Position numbers and translations under genes: made by a program. The notes under the pieces were generated by a model that worked only from the letters and a program-made list of their open reading frames with translations, did no database searches and was not told the DNA's origin. Positions 22,620 through 33,412 of a stretch of DNA of 64,000 nt are shown here, in pieces. Origin of the DNA: Deuterostichococcus epilithicus (Eukaryota; Chlorophyta; Trebouxiophyceae; Prasiolales; Stichococcaceae); assembly GCA_033439295.1 (NCBI GenBank), contig JAVTLE010000003.1:1178001-1242000 (forward strand), read 5' to 3'. Position 1 is the stretch's first letter, and each line of letters begins with the position of its first letter.

Positions 22620-25600
22620 ATGACCACAGGACATCGGTTGCAGGCTGGTTGGTCGCGGTCTTTGCATCTGTCGCTTGAGCGCCCGCACAGCAGTCGCAGC
22701 AGTCAAGCAGGATGTCATACAACAGCTGACAGGCCGTCAGGGCGGGGTGCACTGCGCCCCTCTCGAAGGTGCATCACCGCCGCGCAGTTTGCACAAACCG
22801 AGTCACAGGCAGGACCAGCAGACTCGGGAGCCAGCACCTCACCACAGCTTGGCAGTGACAGCGACAGCGATGCTGGGAACAGTAGTAGCAGTAACGCTAG
22901 CGATGCGCAGCATGACATTGGCTTCAGCCAGGACTTTCACAAGCTCTACACGCTGGGTGACAAGATCGGGCGCGGCGCCGAGGGAGAGGTCTTCATTGGC
23001 CTCTCGCGTCGATCTGGTGACAAGTGAGCACTCCCGTGTGCTTGTACTCATGCAATAAAATCTGTAGCTGCATTTGCACGGCAGCACGCAGCAACAGAGA
23101 GCTTTATCAAGGCCTCGAGCGGTTGACCCCGCCATTCTGGCACCGCAAAGCAGCGGCTGCTCATGCAGCATTCCGCATGTGACCTGCAGGTTCGCCGTCA
23201 AGCGGACCAAAAAGGTGTTCCGCGATGACGGCGGCCTGTCGCCGGCGTTTTGCGAGCGGCTGCGCCACCAGATAGACATCTACCATGCCGTGGGTAACGG
23301 GCTCAGCATTGCACATCTTTATGGCGCCTTCGAAGATGCCGAGTTCGTCTACAGCGTGCAGGAGCTGTGCACAGGCAAGTGCCATGAGGATCCGAGCCAG
23401 AAATTGGGAGGGTCACAACTATGTGGGGCAGTGTGCTGTGAAGAGAATGCAGCAGTCTGCTGTCCAGGGCCAGCTGCACAATGACCCAAAACATGTGCGC
23501 AACCTTTGCAGGTGGCGAGCTGTGGCAGCACATCGGCGACCACTACAGCGAGGCCTACGCCGCCCGCATCATGCGCTACGTGCTGCAGACCATCGCCCAG
23601 GTCGGGATTAAGAATAATTTTGCCTTGCATCCACCCGACCCACCGTTTCCTCCACTGCCAGGTGAAGGCCATTCTCGCACTCCTGATGACAGTCAGCGAA
23701 ACGACAGCCAGCACAATGACTCAAAACTCTGCCAACAACCAGTCTCTGGCATAACGTGCACGCAGTTTCATGCGCACGGCGTGGTGTGGCGGGACGTGAA
23801 GCCAGAGAACTTTCTGTTCGCCAACGAGGACGACGACTCGCCCCTCAAGGCGGTCGACTTCGGCACCGCCGAGCGCTGCAAGCCCGGCGAGTTTATCACC
23901 GCCCGCGCAGGTGCCCGTGAGGGGGGACCTGGTTTTGTAGCTGTGAGACAGCAGTGTCCCCGGAGTGACTGTAGTGGTGTTGCAGGCAGAATTTGTCTGG
24001 TTGTGACTCGAGACGCTGTTGGGGCCTGTTGTGCGCCTTCTGCACAATGGCAATCAGAGCCAGGCATCAAAGAGCAACTGCTTTTGTCTTATGTACGCAG
24101 GCTCGCCGCTCTTCGTGGCGCCTGAGGTCCTGAAGCAGAAATACAACCACAGGTGCCTACCACGAACAGCTGCAGTCTTGTGTCGGTATTGAGCGTGCCA
24201 ACGACGCTGTCCAGTGTGGCAGAGGATGAGCACCTGCAGGCCCAAGAAGTGCCCAGCCCGGGCTGTATACTTGAACGCTGCTGCGGCATTCATAACTTAT
24301 CTCAAACCTACGTGTCAACTGCCAATTTGCTACTCCTTGCAGTGCGGACATGTGGGGTGCAGGCATGCTGGCATACATGATTCTTTGCGCCCGCCTGCCC
24401 TTCGGCACTGCGGACGCCAGCGTCACCGTCGCAGACCTGTACTCAGGTGCCAGCCCTATACGCCGCTTTTTCCGCCGCAAATTTCATGTCTGCGGGCATC
24501 GACACTGTCGCATTCGGACACACTAAAGTGGTGCTGCACAGCAGCCATGCGCGTTTGCCTGCATGATGGCATCTGTTGTCAGAGTCCTCTGCAGCAGCCG
24601 CTGTCGTCGTGCATGCAGGCCGGGTGAACGTGTCGCGGCGGCAGGCATTCGAGGCGTTGCTCACCTTCGAGATGGACTTCCATGGGCCTCACTTCACGGA
24701 GCTGTCTGACGGCGCGCAGGAGTTCATCAAATCGCTGCTGCAGGCGAGCCGCACACTTTATCTGTGGCAAAACACACAGATGTTTAGATGTTCTCAGACG
24801 TTATCTGCGGCCAGCAGGCAGTACCACTTGGCGCCTCATCCGAACGGATTCGCATTCTCGTTGGCAGCGGTGTTGACCGGGATCGCAAGTGCACGACAAC
24901 ATGGTTGCCTGCAGGAGGATCCTGAGAAGCGGCCCACAGCAGAGGAGGCGCTGCAGCACCACTGGGTGCAGGTGCGAACACTGGTATTACTGCCCTGTAG
25001 ACGCGAAAGCACGGATCACTGACGCCGAAGGCATCAACGACTATGTCAACCCATTCTGTGTTCTCTGCTCCAGACCTTGCGCCCTGCACCATTCTTGGCA
25101 CGTATGTTGTCGCCACCACAACCAGCCTAAGTCCGATGCGATCTGGCACGAGCTCTCGTGCCGGCTGCAGGCTGATGCGCCGGACGTGCCGTTCTCCAGC
25201 TCCCTCGTGCAGCGTCTGCAGCGATTCGGCAGTTACAACCGCTTCAAGCAGGTGGGCGCTGAGCCTTCCTGCATTTCCAGCGTCACTTTCCCCCAGGGGA
25301 CGCACGCGGGAGTGCCGAGGTTGGCAACGGGGATTGCCCTCTCACCGCTGCTAGATGCCAAGCCCCATGCTGAAATGCCACCCAGCTCACCTTGGGTGCG
25401 CCGCCAAGCAGGCTGGCGCCTCAGGGCATGCCAGTGGGTTGGCTCTCGTAAGGGCTGTGCCTGCGCTGAACTTAAACCAGCTTGGATGAGGAAAGATCGC
25501 TCCTGCAGGTGGTGCTGCAGGCGCTCGTGGCGGAGGTCCAGGCCACCGACGAGTTCCTCATCCCGCCGCAGCTCCATGCAGGCGAGTCAGCGCCGCGTCA

Positions 25601-27200
25601 ATGCGCAGCGAAGTCTCCTGCCGTCCCACGCTGCAGTCCCAGCAGCCGCTGCGCTGCACGACGCCTGCTGGCTGCGCTGCTGGCAGCAGCGCAACCCTGC
25701 ACGGGCAGTGCCGCCGAGTTGCTGACCGCAGGGTGCTTGTCTGGTCGCTCAGTCTCGCGCTTGCTTCCTGCTGCGCCTCGCCATCTGCAGACACTGCCGC
25801 GAGACGCCTCTCGATGCTCCTGCCCCGTCAACGACCAAGCCGTGTGCCATCGCTGCGCGCCCCGCGCTCAAAACCCTCAGTTCGATGCCGCAGAGTTTGC
25901 GGCGCTGGACCCGGAGGGAAAAGGCGTCGTGCCGCTGGCGGTTATGCGGGAGCGGCTGCAGGGGGAACCCTTCTTGCTGTCTGCACAGGAGGTGCGCGCG
26001 GCCGCATAGCTTTCCTTCAATCTCCCATGTCGCAAAGGGCCCTTGCCCTGCAGTGAATGGGGCAGGGTTCACTGCTGCATTGCTTGGGACCGGCAGCTGC
26101 CGCAGCCGAGCTGCCTTGCAGGGGCGCCATGTCGTATTAGAGGCGCTGAAACTTGTCGCCCGAAATGATGGGAATGTAGAAGCAGCCAGCTGGACGAGGG
26201 CTGGCCGAACTGGTCGAGGAACCATGCGCCATGCGTGTGTGCTCGTGAAGGTGGAGCGGCTCCTGCGGCAAATCGACAAGGACGCGGACGACCATGGCAT
26301 CGCCTATGACGAGTGGATGGCCGCCATGCTGACCTGGCGAACGGTGACATCCTAGGGATGCGAACCCCTCCTGCCTGAAGCCGCAGTGGGGCTGAGCCTG
26401 GCAGCAGCATCATGCAAACGACCCATCAAAGTGACTCGTCATCACCAGCAGTGCGGGCCGGCATGTGCTGGCCGTGCATGTGCCGGCCACACGGCTCCGG
26501 GTCGACTACCCTAGCGATTGGTTGACCATGCATGCGCGTGAGTCGACCTGCAACCCGAGTTCCGTGCTGCCCTGCGCAGATCGAAAAGTGCCGGGAGTGG
26601 GACGACTGGATCGACAAGGCCTTCGCAGCGATGGACTCTGACGGCAACGGGCGCCTGAGCCGCAACGAGCTGGAGCGCTTCCTGTGCCGCGACAACATCT
26701 GCCTGTCGGAGCAGGCGCTGCACGCGGCGTTGGACGAGGCGCACCGCGCCTGCGGCGATGACATGACGCTGGAGGTGCTGACATCGCGCTGCTCTGTTGA
26801 TGCCCGCGCCCTTCATGGATGATGGTGTGTGGACATGGAATGCAGACAGAGTTCCAAGGGGTGGCTGCCCCCAGTTCCTGTGAGTGGCGAGGCATTGCCT
26901 GCCGCCGCCGGGCAGGCGCTGCGGGCGGCGGCGCAGGAGCAGCGCTGTGCTCGCGCGGCTGCCTGCGTGCGCTTGGATGACTCTGTGCGCTGGCGGCAGA
27001 CGCACAGTCGCCTTGTGAGCGTGTCGCGGCCTGTGCCGCAGGACTTCAGGGAACTCATCACTGCGCGGCCGCACGGCCATCATGACGACGATGCCGACCT
27101 GGAGATCTTCCACGCCCGCGTCAGCGACCCCGGGCGCGACAAGTCCCTGGACTCGCGCGACGGCGGCTCGCCGCGCGGCTCCCGAGACGGTGGCGCCTGA
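22620..27200 (+). CDS. Calcium-dependent protein kinase (CDPK) with EF hands
   Basis: Ser/Thr kinase directly activated by Ca. Fourteen in-phase exons: 22620-23023, 23190-23374, 23512-23600, 23766-23910, 24101-24152, 24343-24446, 24619-24743, 24915-24971, 25171-25251, 25509-25581, 25894-25991, 26251-26343, 26580-26774, 27042-27200; 619 residues. N-terminal Ser-rich extension of about 110 residues, then glycine loop [16 protein letters not shown] lysine in FAVKRTKK, catalytic loop [11 protein letters not shown] (Trp replaces the usual His), DFGTA, APEVL and [13 protein letters not shown]. After the kinase come a junction helix ([13 protein letters not shown]), EF-like loops [10 protein letters not shown] and [14 protein letters not shown], and one canonical EF hand, [12 protein letters not shown]. 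The tail is acidic and Ser/Gly-rich. Three introns start with GC. There is no N-terminal Gly for myristoylation. Confidence 0.92.
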
Positions 27201-27733
27201 TCATAAACTGGTCATGAGGGGCGGCGGGCCGGCGGCGGTGGCGGCTGATTTTGGCCGCTGGTATGGCGGCCGGCCGCTGTCGCAGCAGCTGCCGCTGGGG
27301 CAGCAGTTGCTGAGGGGGTGCGTGGCGCCTGCTCTGGGCAGGAGTGCGGCATTGAGGTGTCGGGGCCATGCGATGGGGTGCGATGCGGCGCGAGATATTC
27401 ATTTGGAGTCGGGGAGTTGTAGCCTCAAGAGAAAGAGGGGATCGCCATGTACAATATTTGTGGAAGGCAGCCGGGGGCCACAGCTGCCAACGAAACAGCC
27501 AATGGCGGGCACACAGTTGCCTCACTGAGTATTCAACATTCTTGACAATCAGTCACCCTGCACGTGTGTGCTTGTCCTTGCTTGTGCATTGGCGTAAGCG
27601 TTTATCAGCATTTGGGCTGTTGCAGGCCCTTGCAAGTGGACAGCATCAATTGCAAACGCTCACCTGATCTCCTATGCTAGCGACGCAGCTCACAGTGACA
27701 CTCGCCTCAGCACATAACAGGCCCCAACGACTA
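27201..27733. other. Convergent intergenic stretch
   Basis: 533 bp between two stop codons, no gene seen; expected 3' UTRs. Confidence 0.5.
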
Positions 27734-30700
27734 TCACGCAGACCCGACGGTATTGTTGATTTCGCCAATGATGTTGAAGATGCGGCCGCCGTTGGCGGCG
27801 GACAGCGCCCTTTCTGTCTCTCGCTGAATCATGGCGGTGCGCTCAAGCAGCGCCGCCAGCTTTGGCGCGTCGGCCATTAGCCGCCGCTGCGTCGTGATGC
27901 GCTTTGCCTCTGTCTCCTCTGCCGCCCTGCATGAGAAGAGGGCTAAGCAGCTCGGAAACGATGTCCCCTCAGAACATGCGTCACCATGCAATGCAACGCA
28001 GGAGATAGAACAGCCTTAGTAAGTTGTTACACCCATGGTTGTAGTGCTGAAGAGCACCTGCCATCTGACTCTCATGCTGAACCAGGTGTGAGGTGCAGAG
28101 ACAAATGAGAGTGGCAATGCCGACGCCCGATGGTCGCAAGTAGCATGCCATGTGCGCCGGATCCCACCCGCGCACACAGCTAAGCATGCCCCAGCAGCGT
28201 GAGCTGGAAGGAGCAGAGGGTCGCACTGCTTGAACTTGGCGCCCTTGGCCGCCTGCTGGCGGAGGTGGCGCGCCAGCCGTGCCCTGTGACGTCCGCTGCC
28301 CCGGATCAGCAGCAGCTGCTTCAAGCGCTCGCCCGTCAACTCCTCCATGGCCGCCGCGACCGCCACCAGCTGCGCCTTCACCGCCGAGGCGCCCACCGTC
28401 TGCGCGGCAAGAGGCCAGCAGGGCGACCCTCATGCCCTCCCAACGATGCTGCCACCGCCGCGCAGTGTGTGTTTCGCACCGTGATGCAGGCAGCAGGAGT
28501 GCAACCTAAGCCCCGCCAAAGGCATCGCCGCTGGTGCTTCATCACATGACCAGAGCAAGCAAGCAGGCAGCCAGATCTGCCGGCAGCATGAGTAGCGGGC
28601 TGCTGTGGTCCGGCAGACTGACGAAGGGAAACCACAGGCAGGAGGGGCACCTGCACAGACTCGGGGGCAGCGGCAGACAGCGCCTCTCCGGCACCACTGG
28701 CCAGTTCTGCGTCGCGCTGCGTCAGAAACGCCTGCAACTCGTGCAGGTCGTCCAGCAACCTGCAGCGCATGACTTTGCTATCAATGACTATGCTATAATG
28801 CTCGTAAATAAAAGAGACGCCTCACAGGAGGCAAGGCCGGTCCTCCTTGTGCGGCAGGGAATTTGTGCGCCAATTGCTGAACCTGTGTGTGGGCAGCAGC
28901 CACACAGCTGCAGCTGCAAGACGGGCAATGATGACAGTTGGGCAACTGCTGTCAGAGATGCTGCAGGCTGATAGTGGCAGACGGCTGTTGCGGCCACCAG
29001 CCGCAAGGCGTAAATTCATCGCTTGGCGGCGTCAGCCGCTGCGTCCGCGCTGGCAACTGGGCAACAGCGTACCTGGCACGCGCAGCGGTGCTGGTCATGA
29101 GGGCTGCCAGCTGCGGGTCCGCATGCTCGCCGCCGCCTGGGCCGCCTGCCACTGCCACTGCCTCTCCGCCGGCGGTGTCGTCCTGTTCGGCGGTGCCGAC
29201 ACCGTCCATGGACAGGTCCCAGTCGATTCCTGCTGGCGCGGCGCCGCCGTCAGTAGCTGCATTTCCCGCGCCTGTGCTGTCGATCTGCACGCCCCAGTCG
29301 ACGCCGCCGTCTGCCTCCGCCTCTGCCGCGGCCGCGCCGTCGGCCGGCGGCGGCGCAGGGCGCCCGGCTCTGCCGCCTCTGCCGTCCCGTCCGCCGCCGC
29401 AAGGTCCACGTCCCAGCTGATGCCGGCCGGCGCCTTGCCTGCCTGCCCCATGCCATCCGCAGACTCGCCCGGCCCGTCCCCCGCTGCCTGAAGGTCCCCA
29501 AAGTCGATGTCCCAGCTGATCTCAGCCGCGGCGGCGCCGTCGCCGCTGCCGCTGGCTGCACCGCCACCGTCCCGCTGCTCGGCAGCTGACACATCCTCCG
29601 CGCCTGGCAGGCCTGCGCCCTGCTCGGCGGTTGGCGCCGCATCTGCAGCAAGGACGGCACGTGCTGTGATGCCGCAAACACCAATTGTTGTTTTCTCATC
29701 CGGCAGCCAAGAATTTCATGGAACATCTCAGCTCGGCCGTGCCCCTGGCAAGTAGGTGAAAACTGACGACTTGGGATTACATTGACGGGGCGCCTTCGGA
29801 CTGCTGGAAGCCCAACGACTGCTGCGCTGCTGCAGCTCTGCTCGCGAGCCCTGGTGAGCCTGTCCAGATGGAACCGCTGATCAATTCTCGATGGAAAATA
29901 CACACCTGCGCCGGGCGGCGCGTCCCCCAATTGCAGCGCCCGCAGCGACGGCAGCACGGCGGCCTCCGCCACGCCGCCGCCGTCCTCCTCCCGGCCGTGC
30001 GCGTACCCCGTGAAAGCGCCGTAATACCCTACAGCCTCAGCGACAGCGGCATCGCTGCAGGCGTTCACGGCCTCTACTAGCTGGCTCGTCAGCACGGGGT
30101 CCAGGCCGCGCAGCTCGGCGTCCACGTCCCGCCCCAAGATGCCCAGGTCGCGGCACTCCTGCGGCGCTCACACCATGTCACACCACTTTGAGATCATCGA
30201 GTAGTTGGCCCTGCTGCAGTGGATTCTGCCCTGACTTCTGTGAGTATTGACTCCTGAGGAGCAGGCGCCGGCTGTGTCATGCTGCGGCAAGGCCGCAGTG
30301 GACGCCACAACGCACCAGAGTGTAGGCGGCCGCTGCGGCCGAGGCGCTGTGCAAATACTCCTCCCGCCGGCGCTGCAGGTCGACCAGCTGCTGCTGCGCG
30401 CGCGCCGCCGCCTTTTTGAGCGCCGGGATCTCAAAGTCCACGTTGCGCGTCAGTGTCTGAGCCGCCTCGCCCAGCCACACGCCTACATTTCATCGTGCAT
30501 TCTCAGTGTATCTGTGATCCAAGTGATCGTACCCATGTCGTCCTTGCAGGCCGTGCACTGGAAGGCTTTCTGTGCGAGGTTCAGACCCAGGCCTGTTGAA
30601 TGTGCAGCTGCGCTCAAGACAGAGGAGGATGGCAGCCCCCCTCACCTCCCTTTTCATAGGCGCCTGCGAGGCGGTGCCACTCAGCGGCATCACCCTTCAG

Positions 30701-31104
30701 CTGGCCCAGCAGGTTCCGCTCGGCGCCGGGCGCCAGGCGGTCCCGCGTGTCGCGGACCATGAAGTAGTCTGGCGGCGCCACGGCATCGGCGCCCGCCTGC
30801 GCCTGTGGCAGCTCCGCGACCTTGGCTTGGATGAGGCGCAGCCGCTTGCGCCAGTCCGGGCTCAGCTGCTTGCGATCCACCTGCAGCGGCACCAATGGCT
30901 TGTTGATTCAGCTGGAACCGTGTGCCGTGCGGTTTTCGCCGCTTCAGTGCCGCTGGAGCCCGGACGCGTATGGTTCAGGATGGGGCTCACCAGCCATTCC
31001 GAGAGCTTGGCGTAGTTGACGTCGATGGGGAGGTCCGACTCGCCCCCGGGCCTGCCAAAGCCCTCCCCCACCTTTGTTGGCGTCAAATGCAGTGCTTCAA
31101 GCAT
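27734..31104 (-). CDS. CDK5RAP3: CDK5RAP3/C53 homologue, UFM1-ligase complex and ER-phagy receptor
   Basis: Eight exons: 31104-30991, 30880-30646, 30482-30316, 30158-29906, 29642-29073, 28759-28651, 28399-28227, 27926-27734; about 604 residues. N-terminal landmarks match animal CDK5RAP3: DLPIDVNYAKLSEWLVDRK, GDAAEWHRLAGAYEKG, RNVDFEIPALKKAAARAQQQ, ECRDLGILGRDVDAELRGLD. The central disordered region has four W motifs, ISWDIDFG, ISWDVDLA, VDWGVQID and IDWDLSMD, like the shuffled ATG8/UFM1-binding motifs of C53. The C-terminus (LLDDLHELQAFLTQRDAEL, GASAVKAQLVAVAAAMEEL, PKLAALLERTAMIQRETERA) also fits. C53 bridges stalled-ribosome UFMylation by UFL1 and ER autophagy. Within the exon 29642-29073 the frame slips by one base between the second and third W motifs (near 29350), as if one base were missing. 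Confidence 0.9.
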
Positions 31105-31416
31105 TGTGCTGTAGTCGTGTCTGTTTCCTGGCCTTGCTGCGCAGGACATGTAGAAAGTGCTGCCTGGCCCCGCTGGGTCGCTGCGCAGGACACACACCAA
31201 GACTGTTGTTCCCAAGCAGCGTCTACTCCAGCTGTCCTGCAAGATCTGCGTGCACGTGCATGTGCCATCGTGGCAATGAGTTCGGCGAGGTGCAGGTGGC
31301 GTTTTCAAGGTCCAGAAGGCAGTCGCACATTCCGGCCTTGCCGAAAGTAGGCCAAGTCACATTCTGCATCCGGCAACCACCCGCAGCATCCTCCCAGTGC
31401 CGTCGACCATCAAGCA
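31105..31416. promoter_or_regulatory. Divergent promoter region, C53 / rhodanese
   Basis: 312 bp between opposite start codons; no clear element. Confidence 0.4.
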
Positions 31417-33151
31417 ATGTCACTGCTCCAGTCCACCCTACAGAGGAGGCCAGTCTGCTCCTCACTATGCACAGGGCTTCCAGTCAGCAGGCCCAGCATA
31501 CGCAGGAGTCTTAGAACAGTCACGAGAGCGGCCCCGGAGACAGAGACCTCCGAGGCGCAGTCTGGTGAAAAGCAGCAGGTTGGGTTCAGGTAAGACCATC
31601 AAACTTGCACAGTTGAAGAAGCAAATAATTCCTCAGATCGAAGCACGACTTTTCACCTCGATGCGTCCATGCGATGCGCAGGTGGGACGGTACATTGCAG
31701 GTGAGCTGTGCGGTATGCGGCGCCTCAATGCGCCGTGCGTCATGCGAATGCGCTGTTTGCTTGTCAGAGAATGGAGCTCTGTTGGGTATTCCTGTTTGCT
31801 TACTCGAGTGGGCACCGTCGTTACCTCCAGCGGTGGGTGAAGGACAAGCGCGTTAATGCTCGGGTCTGGGATACGGTGCCGATGATGGAGACGAAAACGG
31901 GTGGCAACTACGTTGTGCGCATGCACACCCGTCGCTGCGGTGCCACGTCTCTTGCTGTTTTGGCATCATGCGTTGAGCCCGAACCTGGCTCTGCTGCTAA
32001 ATCATGGCGTTGGTCGTCTTTCAACAGCTGTTCACTGAGCACCTCACTCTTCATTCCCATCCTTGCAGATCTGGCCCGTCATCCACTCAGCCCTGACCGA
32101 CGCCGGGCTGAAGAGCGTGAACGCAGAGGAGGTGCGTGCCTTCTCTTTCGGCACCTCGAATCGAAACACCACCCACCTGCGTCTCCATACCTGTGTGAGA
32201 GGTGCACCACCAACAGAACAAGGTGTCTGGTTATGGAAGGAATCCCACTCCCCTCGCCCCCAGAGCCNTCACGAGGACCCCANGTCCCCCCCCCTTCTCT
32301 GTGCAGGCGAAGAAGCTCGCAGCAAAGGGCGCTGTTTTCGTCGACATACGCACAGAGAAGGACTTTGAAAAGGAGCACATCCCTGACGCCGTCAACGTGC
32401 CGCTCTTTGTCCCAGTCGCCGGCCAGGAGACATTCGACAAGATCAAGCGATTCGTCATGGCCACCGCATTCGCGATGGCAGCCACAGGTGCTGCTGCTGT
32501 AGTGCCTGTCTGGTGCCATGCCGTCTCCATGGCTGGTGCAGAACCTGGGAATATTCTGGGGGTGCAGTCGAGTAATCATCACACCTGGTGGTTCGGCGGC
32601 GGGTGGTTCTGTCACTGTCGCATTCAAGGATCATTTTACACTGCGCCCGACGACGGTGCATTGCTCTTGTGTTTGGTGCAGAGCGCAATAAGCGGTTCGC
32701 AGAGGACGCGCAGCAGGCGCTCAAGCAGGACCAGCAGGTCATTGTGTACTGCAGCCGCGGCGGCAAGCTCACGACGGGCATCGTGGGCCGCCGCGGCAAG
32801 TTCGACGACCCGGACCGTTCTTTCGGCATCGAGTCGCGCAGCCTCAAGGGCTGCTACGAGCTGCTGCAGGTGGGAGGGACGCCCTGCCGTCAGAACCATT
32901 TCACAGCAATCGTCTCAGTGTGTTCAGATGGCAGACGCCGAAGCTCACACAGCCTGGAAGCATGTGGTTGTTGATGTGCCGCCGTCCACCTGTGCGCATG
33001 CTGTCATGAGCGCTGTTCGTGACTTATTCGATATGAGATCATCAGCCTTGACGGCTGCCTGTGCTTGTCGCAGGCGGGCTTCACAGATGTGGTGCACCTG
33101 GAGGGTGGCATGAGCACATGGCGACACAGTGGAAACCCCACTGAGCCGTAA
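31417..33151 (+). CDS. Plastid rhodanese-domain (sulfurtransferase-like) protein
   Basis: Seven exons (31417-31589, 31682-31700, 31831-31875, 32069-32131, 32307-32487, 32682-32869, 33074-33151) give 248 residues. The first exon is a typical plastid transit peptide (MSLLQSTLQRRPVCSSLCTG, rich in Ser/Arg/Thr). The rhodanese fold shows AVFVDIRTEKDFEKEHIPDA, then the active-site loop VIVYCSRGGK with the catalytic Cys, and C-terminal VVHLEGGMSTW. The loop CSRGGK has the six-residue length of sulfur-type rhodaneses rather than the seven of CDC25-type phosphatases. The in vivo acceptor is unknown; plant plastid counterparts are mostly uncharacterised. Exon 31682-31700 is only 19 nt, fixed by phase on both sides. 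The donor after 31875 is the least certain. N bases 32268 and 32283 are intronic. Confidence 0.82.
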
Positions 33152-33412
33152 ATGAAGCAGTAAAGGTTGCAGGCTACCGTGGTGTCAGGCGGATGGCGGG
33201 TGGTCCTGCAGCATGTATGTTGACGGTGCAGCTTGCTTGAAGTTAGTGCTGAGGAGAGGGTGTCGGGTGGTGAGTAACACATTGTTGGTTTGTTGATGCG
33301 ATTTGATTAAGATCCGAGGTTTTGAAGTGAAGTTTTGGCAAGCGATTCTTGAGGCAGCTTTGCAAGAGCAGCGTTAAATCGCAAATCCTGCTGCATCCGC
33401 TGCGCAAGCTGC

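Noticed and set aside
23041-23189. Alternative CDPK reading through the first intron
   Set aside because: It hits a stop quickly and breaks the kinase N-lobe between GDK and FAVKR.
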